A stretch of 64,000 nt of DNA from NCBI RefSeq assembly GCF_030182585.1, contig NZ_JARXOW010000001.1, positions 2,542,001-2,606,000 of the forward strand, read 5' to 3'. Shown here piece after piece: positions 52,480-61,661 of this stretch; positions within the stretch are counted from its first letter, which is position 1; each line of letters begins with the position of its first letter. A program made the position numbers and the translations under genes. A model generated the notes under the pieces. That model did not search any database, was not told the origin of the DNA, and saw only the letters and a list, made by a program, of their open reading frames with translations. This DNA comes from Pedobacter faecalis. GTDB lineage: Bacteria > Bacteroidota > Bacteroidia > Sphingobacteriales > Sphingobacteriaceae.

Positions 52480-53178
52480 TTAAGCAGAAAAGTAGTTTTC
52501 AAGCGCCCTGAGCGTATTCTCGTCCTTCATGAAATCCTTTATAACGACGCCCTTCTCAAGCAAAATGATCCGGTCGCAAACCTCAGTTACGTGGTTAAGG
52601 TCGTGGCTGGAGATCAGCGTAGTCATGCGTTGTTTCAAATCCGGGCTCTTCAAAAGCGTCTTTAAACGAATCTGGGTGGTGGGGTCCAGATTTGCAAAGG
52701 GCTCATCGAGAATAAGAAGATCCGGGTTCTGCATCAACCCCGCCGCTATGCCAATTTTGTTTTGGTTGCCTTTGCTGAAATCGCGGATATACTTGTTCTT
52801 CTTTAATATTTCGCCGTTAAAAAAATCCTGATACTGCTCCAGGTAAGTAAAAACCGAGGCCTCATTTATGTTATGAAGACTTCCGACAAACAAGAAGTAC
52901 TCCTCGGCGGTCAGGTAGTCAATCAGGAATCCCTCGTCCAGATACGATGCCGTGTATTTTTTCCAGGCGTCGCTTTCCGACACATCTACGCCTCTGGAAA
53001 GCACCAGGCCCTCATCAGGTCTGATCAGGTCAAGCATCATTCTGAACAGCGTAGTTTTGCCTGCGCCGTTATTCCCGACTAAGCCGATGGTTTCGCCTTC
53101 GGTAATGCTCAATGATGGAATATTGACAACCGTCCTGTTGCCATAAACCTTTTTTAAATCTGTTATTTCCAGGATCAT
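52480..53178 (-). CDS. ABC transporter ATP-binding protein
   Basis: A 232-residue ATPase with Walker A GNNGAGKTT, a signature-like FSKGNQNKIGIA (in place of LSGGQ), Walker B DLLILDEPFANLD and the switch His in ISSHDLNH. It pairs with the DUF5687 membrane protein, whose stop it overlaps by four bases. The pair is a probable exporter of the type used for antibiotics or lipids in Bacteroidota. Confidence 0.92.
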   Translation of the reverse strand: MILEITDLKKVYGNRTVVNIPSLSITEGETIGLVGNNGAGKTTLFRMMLDLIRPDEGLVLSRGVDVSESDAWKKYTASYLDEGFLIDYLTAEEYFLFVGSLHNINEASVFTYLEQYQDFFNGEILKKNKYIRDFSKGNQNKIGIAAGLMQNPDLLILDEPFANLDPTTQIRLKTLLKSPDLKQRMTTLISSHDLNHVTEVCDRIILLEKGVVIKDFMKDENTLRALENYFSA

Positions 53179-54653
53179 GATGTTTCTCTAAAGCCAGCGG
53201 CGATTTTATATTTTTGTTTCTCAAATTGCTTCACAATAAATCTTATCCAGAACCTCCTCGTCAGCAAACACACAAGTCCGGCTGCTCCGAGCGCTGCCAA
53301 ACCCCAATAAGGAAGGCCCGCTATAGAAAAAGGGAGGTAAAAGAGATAGGGAAGCAGGAAATAAGGAAGGATAAGAACAAACTGGCTCGCGCCCACGCCC
53401 TGGTAGTTGAATCCCGCGCCCTTGCTCAGATCAATCGCCTTATAGTTCCGCGTGGCAAAATAAAGCACCACCACGCTTCCGATGCCGATATTATAAAGAT
53501 ATGCGGCAAGTTGGATCATCACAATTTTCCAGTCGATGAAACCATAAAAAGAAACAAGCAGGGTAATGATGGTAGACGAGACCGTAAAGATCAGAAACTT
53601 TGCACGTATAAAATTTACTGTGCTTAGCCGGTTTGCCAGCAGACCATCAAAGTGTGCGCCCTGCCATCCGAACATAAACTGACCATATATACTGATTGCG
53701 CTGCCGGTCATGAACGTTGCAGCGAAAATCATTGCACCGAAGGAGTTCGTTGCAAGAAGTTTCTCCTTATAAAACAGAAAGCCATAAAAGACAAAGAGCA
53801 GGCTCATGATCACCGCAGACCGCGGCCGCTTGTGTCGCATAATCAGTTTAAGCTCAAGCGCGGCGAGAATGCCCGCCTCTCCGAACCTGCCTAGAAAAGG
53901 AAGATCAGTGCTCACCTTTTTTTCTGTACCCGCACTTAGTTCCTCAGCATACAGCCTCGAACGCAGATATCTTGCATGGGCAATGAACACGCCAATAGCT
54001 AAGATCGGGAACATGACAGCCAATACAGGCGTAGCGGCAATAAGCCTGAACAGCCTGTCAGATAGCCCTGCAATCGAAAATACACCCGTGTATTCAAGAA
54101 GCGCGACCGCAGCTACAACGCCCATGACCACAAAGATCAGATAAGCATGAGTTGTTGTTTGCCGTTTTACATAAAGGGCGGCGTAATTGTTGAGCAGGGT
54201 CAAACTTATAACAGCGAGGCAATACATAGCCGAAACCAGGCCTCCGAGTGTGGACGCGACTACCGTCGCGCAAAAGGGCAGAAAAATGATGAGCGGGAAG
54301 AGATTAAATGCAGTGAACACCGCCCTTACGTTTAAAAAAGACACTAGTTTGCTTCTGGGAATATTCAAATGCAGGTAGGGGACAATACTTAGGGTGGGCA
54401 GGTCCTGCAATTGTATGCGGGCTACAAAGTCAACCGCAAAATAATAAAGAATAAGCCCGTTAAATACCAGCATCACATCCTTTCCAGGAAGCATCATGGG
54501 AATGATCTTTTCGAAAGAGAAGCCGATAACCAAGGCTATGGCCAGAAGGTACAATACGGCAAAACCCATAAAAATTTGTGCGGCAATGGTGCCGCCCCGG
54601 TTTTGCGACCGCCAAAAGCCCTTCCACTGGTGATGTAAAAATGTCGTCAGCAT
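53175..54653 (-). CDS. DUF5687 family membrane protein, ABC permease partner
   Basis: A 492-residue protein with about 10-12 membrane segments in two blocks and a cytosolic loop near 215-260. DUF5687 proteins are Bacteroidota ABC permeases of unknown substrate. It overlaps the ATPase gene by four bases. Nothing in the sequence identifies what it moves. Confidence 0.82.
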   Translation of the reverse strand: MLTTFLHHQWKGFWRSQNRGGTIAAQIFMGFAVLYLLAIALVIGFSFEKIIPMMLPGKDVMLVFNGLILYYFAVDFVARIQLQDLPTLSIVPYLHLNIPRSKLVSFLNVRAVFTAFNLFPLIIFLPFCATVVASTLGGLVSAMYCLAVISLTLLNNYAALYVKRQTTTHAYLIFVVMGVVAAVALLEYTGVFSIAGLSDRLFRLIAATPVLAVMFPILAIGVFIAHARYLRSRLYAEELSAGTEKKVSTDLPFLGRFGEAGILAALELKLIMRHKRPRSAVIMSLLFVFYGFLFYKEKLLATNSFGAMIFAATFMTGSAISIYGQFMFGWQGAHFDGLLANRLSTVNFIRAKFLIFTVSSTIITLLVSFYGFIDWKIVMIQLAAYLYNIGIGSVVVLYFATRNYKAIDLSKGAGFNYQGVGASQFVLILPYFLLPYLFYLPFSIAGLPYWGLAALGAAGLVCLLTRRFWIRFIVKQFEKQKYKIAAGFRETS

Positions 54654-54655
54654 AA

Positions 54656-55936
54656 TCAGTATTTATATTTATCCTTCCAGTTTTGCCTCAGTTTTTCCCT
54701 GAGCTTCTCTTCGGCGGCATTGCGCCCCGGGTTATAAAGTAAAGTGCCGCTCAACTGTTCAGGAAAATACTCCTGCGCTGAAAAATTTCCCTCAAAGCTG
54801 TGCGCATACTGATAATCCTTCCCATATCCAATGTTCTTCATCAGCTTGGTAGGCGCGTTTCTGATATGAAGCGGCACCGGTAAATTTCCCGTCTGCCTTA
54901 CAAGCGCCTGCGCCTTATTGATGGCTTCATAAGATGCATTGCTCTTGGGCGACGAGGCAAGATAAGTAACCGTTTGTGCCAGTATAATCCTGGCTTCCGG
55001 ATTACCGATCACATTAACCGCCTGAAAACAGTTGTTGGCCAGCAAAAGTGCATTCGGGTTTGCATTCCCGATATCTTCGGAAGATAGTATCAACAGGCGA
55101 CGGGCTATAAACAGCGGATCTTCCCCGCCCTCAATCATCCTGGCCAGCCAGTATACGGCAGCGTTAGGGTCGCTGCCACGAATGGATTTAATGAAAGCAG
55201 ATATAATATCATAATGCTGCTCACCAGCCTTATCATACATGGCCATATTCTGTTGCGCATGCGCTAAAACACGCTCATTCGTCAGCACAACCGTTTCGCC
55301 GCCGATTCCGTTCACTGCAATCTCGAGGACGTTCAGCAGCTTCCTGGCATCGCCGCCCGATAAGCGGATCAGGGCTTCATGCTCCTCTATCCGGATGTTT
55401 TTCTGTCTCAGTAAAACGTCCTGGCTGATCGCATTCTGCAACAGCAGAACAAGCTCTTCCTCTTCGAGAGCCTTAAGGATGTACACCTGGCAGCGCGACA
55501 GCAAAGCCGATATAACCTCAAAAGAAGGATTTTCCGTTGTCGCGCCAATCAGCGTCACCAGTCCGCGTTCAACTGCACCCAGCAGGCTATCCTGCTGCGA
55601 CTTGCTGAACCTGTGTATCTCGTCAATAAATAGTACCGGCATACCCAGCAGACCACCCTTGAGTTGCGCTGCTTTGTCAATGACCTCCCTCACGTCCTTA
55701 ACACCAGAGTTAATTGCGCTCAGGTTAAAAAATGGGCGGTCGAGTGTTTGCGAAATAATATAAGCAAGCGTAGTTTTACCAACCCCCGGAGGCCCCCAAA
55801 AAATCATAGAAGGCAGCTGTCCGCTTTGAATGGCTTTTCGTAAAACAGCATCTGAACCCACCAAGTGTTGCTGCCCCACATATTCATCCAGGCTTTGCGG
55901 GCGCAAACGTTCGGCTAAGGGCGGGAGATTCTGCAT
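54656..55936 (-). CDS. rarA: Replication-associated recombination protein RarA (MgsA)
   Basis: A 426-residue AAA+ clamp-loader-like ATPase acting at stalled forks. Walker A GPPGVGKTT, Walker B LFIDEIHRFSKSQQD, sensor 1 GATTENPSF and the C-terminal tetramerisation domain are all present; the N-terminus MQNLPPLAERLRPQSLDEYVGQ is the family start. Bases TATCTTTA-CTGT precede the ATG, a weak near-start -7 pattern. It begins two bases after the DUF5687 gene ends, but in transcript order it is upstream of it. Confidence 0.95.
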   Translation of the reverse strand: MQNLPPLAERLRPQSLDEYVGQQHLVGSDAVLRKAIQSGQLPSMIFWGPPGVGKTTLAYIISQTLDRPFFNLSAINSGVKDVREVIDKAAQLKGGLLGMPVLFIDEIHRFSKSQQDSLLGAVERGLVTLIGATTENPSFEVISALLSRCQVYILKALEEEELVLLLQNAISQDVLLRQKNIRIEEHEALIRLSGGDARKLLNVLEIAVNGIGGETVVLTNERVLAHAQQNMAMYDKAGEQHYDIISAFIKSIRGSDPNAAVYWLARMIEGGEDPLFIARRLLILSSEDIGNANPNALLLANNCFQAVNVIGNPEARIILAQTVTYLASSPKSNASYEAINKAQALVRQTGNLPVPLHIRNAPTKLMKNIGYGKDYQYAHSFEGNFSAQEYFPEQLSGTLLYNPGRNAAEEKLREKLRQNWKDKYKY

Positions 55937-55975
55937 ACAGTAAAGATACGAAAATCCTGCTAAAAATTATAGTTT

Positions 55976-57238
55976 TTAAGCCTGTGGGCCTTTGTTTTTT
56001 GCCGGTTTTTTCTTCCAGAACTTCCGCTTTGGCTTACCGTTCGCCTGTTCAGGCCTGGCCTCACCTGAGGGCTTCTGTCGGGCCGATTTCGGTTCCGGCG
56101 CATCTGATGGTGCTTCACCCAGTTCGGCAGGAAGCGTCATGCGCTCAATAGTTTTTCCAATTAGTTTTTCAATGCTTACCAATTTACGTTTATCGCGCGG
56201 GTTAACGAGTGTTATCGCAGTGCCCTTGCTGGCTGCCCGGGCCGTCCGGCCAATGCGGTGTACGTAATCTTCAGCATCATGAGGAACATCAAAGTTGACC
56301 ACTAGATCGATCCCCTCCACATCAATACCCCTGCTGAGCACATCCGTACCGATCAAGATAGGAAGCTGTCTGTTCTTAAACCGCAGGAGCACCTCCTCAC
56401 GTTCCTTCTGCCCAAGGTCCGAATGGAAAGGCTCTGCTTTAAGCTTAAGCCCCCTAAACACCTTGCCAAGGTTTTTCACCTTTTCCTTGGTCGAGGCAAA
56501 AATGATAATGCTCTTGAAGTCGCCTTTTAGAATATCCGTAAGCAGCGGTACTTTCTGTTCATCATAGGCCATATAAACCTGCTGTGATATTCCTTCAGCC
56601 GGTTTGGAAATAGCAATGCTGATCTGTTCCGGGTTCTGTAAAAGCCGGCCGGCGAGGGTCCTGATTTTAGGTGGCATGGTCGCCGAGAAAAGTACCGTCT
56701 GACGTTTGGCAGGCAGGAAGCTTACAATACGCATAATATCATCATAGAAACCCATGTCGAGCATGCGGTCGGCTTCATCCAATATGAGGTGCTGCAGTTG
56801 GTCCAGTTTTAATACACCCGAGGAAAGATGCGAAATAAGACGGCCGGGGGTAGCAATAATAATGTCTACTCCTTCACGCATCGACCGCTTTTGCTGTTCG
56901 TAAGCAATACCATCGCCACCGCCATACACGGTAAGTGAACTGATATTCGTAAAATACGAAAGCGCCTCCACCTGCACATCGATCTGCTGGGCAAGTTCTC
57001 TGGTTGGCGCAAGGATCAGGGTATTGTTATGACGTTCCGGTGTCTGGGTTATTTTATGCATCACAGGCAGTAAATAGGCGCCGGTTTTCCCGGTTCCGGT
57101 TTGTGCACACGCGATCAGATCTTTGTTTTCCAGTATAAGCGGAATGGCTTGTTGCTGTATAGGCGTCGCAGCCTTAAAGCCCATAGCCTGTAACCCTTCA
57201 AACAAATCCGGGTTAAAGTTAAATTCTTTAAAATCCAA
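55976..57238 (-). CDS. DEAD-box RNA helicase, RhlE-like
   Basis: A 420-residue RNA helicase with the Q motif (FKAATPIQQQAIP), motif I AQTGTGKT, Ia PTRELA, II DEAD, III SAT, and VI HRIGRTARA. A basic Lys/Pro-rich tail ends the protein (KRKFWKKKPAKNK), typical of RhlE/RhlB-like helicases in ribosome assembly or RNA decay. The start is TTG at 57238. Gene symbol withheld as Bacteroidota often have several such helicases. Confidence 0.92.
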   Translation of the reverse strand: MDFKEFNFNPDLFEGLQAMGFKAATPIQQQAIPLILENKDLIACAQTGTGKTGAYLLPVMHKITQTPERHNNTLILAPTRELAQQIDVQVEALSYFTNISSLTVYGGGDGIAYEQQKRSMREGVDIIIATPGRLISHLSSGVLKLDQLQHLILDEADRMLDMGFYDDIMRIVSFLPAKRQTVLFSATMPPKIRTLAGRLLQNPEQISIAISKPAEGISQQVYMAYDEQKVPLLTDILKGDFKSIIIFASTKEKVKNLGKVFRGLKLKAEPFHSDLGQKEREEVLLRFKNRQLPILIGTDVLSRGIDVEGIDLVVNFDVPHDAEDYVHRIGRTARAASKGTAITLVNPRDKRKLVSIEKLIGKTIERMTLPAELGEAPSDAPEPKSARQKPSGEARPEQANGKPKRKFWKKKPAKNKGPQA

Positions 57239-57316
57239 TAGTTATATAAAAATTAGTTCTGTAAAATTAGTCTTTTTTTGTGACACCCCGTACTGGAGTG
57301 CCGACTAAATCTACGC

Positions 57317-58048
57317 TCACCGGTTCCGGTCGGCATACCCGAACACCTTTTGCAGCAGGACTGTCGACCGCGAACCTATATCCTGCCTGATCTTAAGCTC
57401 TTCCAGCGCCACCTGAGCAAATATCCCGTCTATCGCTTTTTGTGTTACGCAGGCAGAAAGATCCGTTGTAACCGGTTTGACCAGCGGGAGTTTATTATAC
57501 TGGCTCGCCGCCTCTCCCCAATACCGCGTGGCCCCAACCTTACTCAGGCTCCCGGCTATTACGGGCTTAAATTTTTCCATCAGCTGAGCCGAAGTAACCC
57601 GCTTAAAATAATTCGTAGCAGCATCTTTGTCGCCAAAAAGAATATTGGTGGCGTCTGCTATGGTCATTTGCTTAATGGCCGATAAAAAGATCGGTTTTGC
57701 TTCTTTTGCCGCATCCTCGGCGGCACGGTTTAAGCTCAAAATCACATTGTCGGCCAGAGCGCCCAGGCCAACACTCCGAAGCGTTTGCTCTATCTTCTGG
57801 GCTTCCGGGGGGAATAAAATTTTTAGCGCAAGATTTCCGAAAAAGCCGTCCTTAACCGAAAGCTGATCCGTACTCCGGCTTGTCCCAATTTCAAGCGCTT
57901 GCTTAAGGCCCAGTCCAATCTCTGTGGTTGTCGGCTTTCCGGTTGGTATTTGTTTAATAATGTTACCCAACTGCGCCTGACTCTGAACATCACAGCCGCT
58001 TGCGGTCAGCATCAACAGGGGGATTAATACAAGGCTAATTCTTTTCAT
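57317..58048 (-). CDS. DUF4197 domain lipoprotein
   Basis: A 243-residue lipoprotein (lipobox TASGC) consisting of a DUF4197 domain, a helical family of unknown function: GLGLKQALEIGTSRSTDQLS and ADATNILFGDKDAATNYFKR are recognisable. ATG 58048 gives a compact signal; in-frame ATGs at 58057 and 58075 are alternatives. It overlaps the end of the VWA gene by 14 bases, so it should be co-translated with it. Confidence 0.8.
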   Translation of the reverse strand: MKRISLVLIPLLMLTASGCDVQSQAQLGNIIKQIPTGKPTTTEIGLGLKQALEIGTSRSTDQLSVKDGFFGNLALKILFPPEAQKIEQTLRSVGLGALADNVILSLNRAAEDAAKEAKPIFLSAIKQMTIADATNILFGDKDAATNYFKRVTSAQLMEKFKPVIAGSLSKVGATRYWGEAASQYNKLPLVKPVTTDLSACVTQKAIDGIFAQVALEELKIRQDIGSRSTVLLQKVFGYADRNR

Positions 58049-59936
58049 CGATTTCATCAGTTCTTTCCAAGACAAGCAAATCTTTGGCCAATAGTTTAGC
58101 AGATTTCACCAGTCTCACAAATTCAGAACGATAACCTTCAGGATCCTTTCCCAATCCTGCACTGGCATTTCTGATGGCCTGTTCAAACGACGCATTTTGT
58201 TTATAGGGCGACTGACGAAGGAGCATGCCGAACTCTGCAATCGACGCATTGAACTTAAAATCTTCTGAAGTCCGTGCAAAAGATACCGGAATGTCCAGCA
58301 CAGCCTTTTTGATCATTTTACTTGTTCCGCCATCAGGCTTCTTATAACGTACCTTTACGGTCATCAGTTCCCTGCTGTTGCTATACACTGCCGGTTTATC
58401 TTTCTGCTGATATTTCAACGGATCTACACTTTCTGCGAAAGAACTTTTCACCCCTGCAGGAATAATTTCATAGAGCGCTGTTACCTGATGGCCGGCCCCG
58501 ATATCCCCGGCGTCTTTCCGGTCATCATTAAAATCCCCTGCCTTAAGCTTACGGTTTTCATACCCGATCAAGCGGTAAGCCTGTACCCTCGACGGGTTAA
58601 ACTCCACCTGCAGTTTCACATCTTTAGCAATCGTAAACAAGGTGCCTCCAAAAGCGTTCACCAGCACCTTCCGCGCTTCATTAATATTGTCGATATACGC
58701 ATAGTTCCCATTTCCTTTGTCGGCCAGCAACTCCATTTTGCTGTCTTTAAGGTTGCCCATGCCGTATCCCAATACAGTAAGTGAGATACCTGTACTGCGT
58801 TTCTGTTCTATCAGCTTCAGCATATCCCCATCGCTGCTCGGGCCCACGTTAAAATCCCCGTCCGTAGCCAATATAACACGGTTGTTTCCGCCCTTTATAA
58901 AGTGCTCCGACGCAATGTTGTAAGCCAGCTCAATGCCCCGTCCTCCGGCCGTAGAGCCACCTGCGGTTAGCTGAGATAAAGCTTGTTTGATCTTCATTTT
59001 CTGGCTGCCCGGTGTTGATGGGAGAACCAGGCCAGCGCTCCCCGCATACACAACGATAGCCACCTTGTCCGACGCCCGAAGCTGATCGGTTAACATTTTT
59101 AGCGAAGACACCAGCAGGGGAAGCTTATTGTAGGCGTTCATTGATCCCGACACATCAATAAGAAATACCAGATTGGACTCAGGAAGGTTGCCGGTCTCTA
59201 CCTTTTTACCCTGAAGTCCAATCCGCACCAGCTTATGGTTGGTATTCCATGGAGCGCTTGAAATTTCTGTATGAATATTCAGCGGGTCGCCGCCTTTCGG
59301 CTGTTCGTATGCATAGTCAAAATAGTTGATCATCTCCTCTATCCTAACGGCATCGGCAGGAGGCAGGGAGCCGTTGTTAAGGAACCTCCGCATATTGCTG
59401 TACGATGCAACATCTACATCGGCTGAAAAAGTCGACAGCGGTTGCCGGGTTGGCGAACGGAATCCGCTCTCATTTACCGTAGCATAAGACTCAGACTCGC
59501 TCTGGTAGCCCCCATTCTGTATATTGAGGCCTGCAACTTTTCCTTGTAAAAGCTGAGGGATGTTCGCTACAGGCACATCCCGCACCTTCGAATGGCCTCT
59601 TATCGCCGCCTCACTATTAGTCACGCGTGACGTACTTAAAACGACGTCGACCGAAGTGCTACCGATGATCGACACAGTTTTAGTGTTATAGCTCATGTGT
59701 TCTATTACGAGCTGCGTAGCCGTTTTCGGTATCTTTATCTGGTATTTTCCGGTTCTGTCCGTATGGCCTGCCAGTTTAGGCTGGTCTCCGGGCACCACGT
59801 AAGATATTCTGGCATTTTCCAGACCGCGATTGTCTTGAGCGCTGGTTACGGTGCCGCTGATGGTCTGCCAGTCGCCCGGAACCTTAAAGGCGGTGAACAG
59901 CATGATAATGATTGCAGGTAAAAACAGGTTTTTCAT
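58035..59936 (-). CDS. VWA-domain protein with SusC-like N-terminus (YfbK-type)
   Basis: A 633-residue exported protein. After a signal peptide it has a carboxypeptidase-regulatory-like domain (about 24-105, ISGTVTSAQDNRGLENARIS), then a SusC-type plug fragment at 113-139 (DVPVANIPQLLQGKVAGLNI), then the YfbK-type layout: an N-terminal module (168-212, STFSADVDVASYSNMRRFL), a von Willebrand A domain with the metal site DVSGS (261-265), and a C-terminal domain near GAGHQVTALYEIIP. YfbK proteins are usually without the SusC part. ATG 59936 is the start; an upstream in-frame ATG (59966) is less likely. It is divergent from the sigma gene by 95 bases. Confidence 0.88.
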   Translation of the reverse strand: MKNLFLPAIIIMLFTAFKVPGDWQTISGTVTSAQDNRGLENARISYVVPGDQPKLAGHTDRTGKYQIKIPKTATQLVIEHMSYNTKTVSIIGSTSVDVVLSTSRVTNSEAAIRGHSKVRDVPVANIPQLLQGKVAGLNIQNGGYQSESESYATVNESGFRSPTRQPLSTFSADVDVASYSNMRRFLNNGSLPPADAVRIEEMINYFDYAYEQPKGGDPLNIHTEISSAPWNTNHKLVRIGLQGKKVETGNLPESNLVFLIDVSGSMNAYNKLPLLVSSLKMLTDQLRASDKVAIVVYAGSAGLVLPSTPGSQKMKIKQALSQLTAGGSTAGGRGIELAYNIASEHFIKGGNNRVILATDGDFNVGPSSDGDMLKLIEQKRSTGISLTVLGYGMGNLKDSKMELLADKGNGNYAYIDNINEARKVLVNAFGGTLFTIAKDVKLQVEFNPSRVQAYRLIGYENRKLKAGDFNDDRKDAGDIGAGHQVTALYEIIPAGVKSSFAESVDPLKYQQKDKPAVYSNSRELMTVKVRYKKPDGGTSKMIKKAVLDIPVSFARTSEDFKFNASIAEFGMLLRQSPYKQNASFEQAIRNASAGLGKDPEGYRSEFVRLVKSAKLLAKDLLVLERTDEIDEKN

Positions 59937-60031
59937 ACATTTGGATTTCAGGAATGATGTGGGCATGACAGAAATTCCACAATGCTTTCAAAAAATATTT
60001 TTATACTTGAGGAAATTACCGCAGCTATCTA

Positions 60032-60610
60032 TTGAAATTTATAAAGAACATTGCGAGGATCCGGGATCAGGACGATGCCGCTTTGATTGCCAGCTATAAA
60101 GCCAGCGGCGATCTGGAAACCCTTGGTATTCTTTACAACCGGTACATGCACCTGGTGTTCGGTGTATGCCTCAATTACCTGAAAGATGAGGATCAAAGCA
60201 AAGATGCCGTGATGCAGATATTTGAGGAACTCGTCGTAAAGCTGCGTGTCCATGAGGTCCATAATTTTAAGAGTTGGCTGCATGTGCTCTCTCGCAATCA
60301 CTGTTTAATGCTGCTTCGCAGAACATCCAGACACAGCACAGTATCTTTAGAAGATTCATTTGTGGAAAATCAGGATATTGTGCATCTTGATGTAGACGAT
60401 GTTAAGGAGCAAAAGCTTACACTCATGGAAAAGTGTATGGAAAAGTTGCCCGAAGAGCAACGCGTAAGTGTGGATCTGTTTTATTTACAAGAGAAGTGTT
60501 ATAAAGAAGTGGCGGACATGACGGGATACGATATGCAAAAGGTTAAAAGTTACATTCAAAACGGCAAACGTAATTTAAAGATTTGCATAGAAAGGAACAG
60601 TGGTGAATAA
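60032..60610 (+). CDS. ECF-type RNA polymerase sigma factor
   Basis: A 192-residue sigma factor. Region 2 is about 32-100 (LYNRYMHLVFGVCLNYLKDEDQSKDAVMQIFEEL would be the core helices; the key motif is DEDQSKDAVMQIFEE at 52-66), and region 4 about 135-185 (LPEEQRVSVDLFYLQEKCYKEVADMTGYD). The start is TTG at 60032. It overlaps the next gene by 11 bases, and the two are coupled. The divergent VWA gene is 95 bases upstream. No autoregulatory promoter was recognised by eye. Confidence 0.9.
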   Translation: MKFIKNIARIRDQDDAALIASYKASGDLETLGILYNRYMHLVFGVCLNYLKDEDQSKDAVMQIFEELVVKLRVHEVHNFKSWLHVLSRNHCLMLLRRTSRHSTVSLEDSFVENQDIVHLDVDDVKEQKLTLMEKCMEKLPEEQRVSVDLFYLQEKCYKEVADMTGYDMQKVKSYIQNGKRNLKICIERNSGE

Positions 60611-61661
60611 AGATTGGTTAGACGTTGAGATTTTAACAGATTACCTTGACGGCAAGCTGGACGCCCGGACCATGAATAAAGTGGAGCGCGAGGCGCTTGA
60701 GGACCCCTTTGTTGCCGAAGCACTTGCCGGCTTAAGCCGTTCGCCTAAACGGTCAGCCGACTCATTATCCCTGCTGCAAAGACAGCTTCAGGAGCGGATC
60801 TCCGAGCAGCAAAATAGCAAAAAGACTTCTGTTATCACCTGGCAAAGGCTTAGTATAGCCTCGACCGCTGCGGTACTGTTTATAGCGGTTGGTATTGCCT
60901 TCTGGATGAGGCAAAACAATTACCGTGACGCGCAGGCCAACCAGGAAAAACGGGTGGAGGTGTCCATTTCACCTAAAAAGGCTCCCGGCAAGCTTGTCCG
61001 GCCCGAAGAACAGCTGGCAACGAGTAAACCTGCCGAGCCACTGGATAAAACAGCGGTTAACGCAAACGTGATCTCTACAGCTGTAGATGATAAGCATAGC
61101 CCTGAACTTGCGGAAGCCAGGCAAAATAGCACGGCTGCATCCATTACTGTGGCGGTAGCCGACGATGGGCCGGTGGCCGCGCGGGTGTCCGATAGCGCTG
61201 TGCTGGCTGCGGCCAGCATCAGTCAGGAGGTTCTTGCAAAGACCGACAGTCTTACAGCCGAAGAACCGGTCATTCGTGGTTACCAGGCGCGCACTAAATC
61301 TGCAGTGAGAGGTAATGCACTTACCGCACCCGGACGCGGGATCGCCGATGTGCCGGTCGCCAATATAGAGCAAATACTGCAGGGAAAGGTGTCGGGACTG
61401 AATATCCGTGGAGTGGCACAGCCAGGTATTAACCAGCTTAAAGCTTACCTTATCAAGGAAAACCGCTTTTCAGCAGGGATTGCCGCTGGAAGTTCTGCGA
61501 CTTTTCAGATCACCTTAAAAAACAGAAGGCCCGTGAACGTTCAGGTTGTCCACGGGCTTTCGAAACAATATGATCTTGAGGCGGTCCGGCTGATCAGGAA
61601 TTGGACCAAATGGACCGATGTTCCAGATTCGGTGCCCTTTACGGTAGTAATAAACTACTAA
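60600..61661 (+). CDS. Putative anti-sigma factor with SusC-plug and TonB C-terminal-like segments
   Basis: A 353-residue single-pass membrane protein. The cytosolic N-terminus (1-80; DWLDVEILTDYLDGKLD) resembles anti-sigma domains; a membrane segment is at 83-103; the periplasmic part has an Ala/Ser-rich linker, then a SusC-like segment at 222-270 (VIRGYQARTKSAVRGN, then DVPVANIEQILQGKVSGLNI) and a TonB_C-like end at about 296-353 (RPVNVQVVHGLSKQYDLEAV, IRNWTKW). The start is GTG at 60600 (GTG 60603 possible). No zinc-binding HxxxCxxC is seen. Its 3' end overlaps the pit stop by four bases. Confidence 0.75.
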   Translation: MVNKDWLDVEILTDYLDGKLDARTMNKVEREALEDPFVAEALAGLSRSPKRSADSLSLLQRQLQERISEQQNSKKTSVITWQRLSIASTAAVLFIAVGIAFWMRQNNYRDAQANQEKRVEVSISPKKAPGKLVRPEEQLATSKPAEPLDKTAVNANVISTAVDDKHSPELAEARQNSTAASITVAVADDGPVAARVSDSAVLAAASISQEVLAKTDSLTAEEPVIRGYQARTKSAVRGNALTAPGRGIADVPVANIEQILQGKVSGLNIRGVAQPGINQLKAYLIKENRFSAGIAAGSSATFQITLKNRRPVNVQVVHGLSKQYDLEAVRLIRNWTKWTDVPDSVPFTVVINY

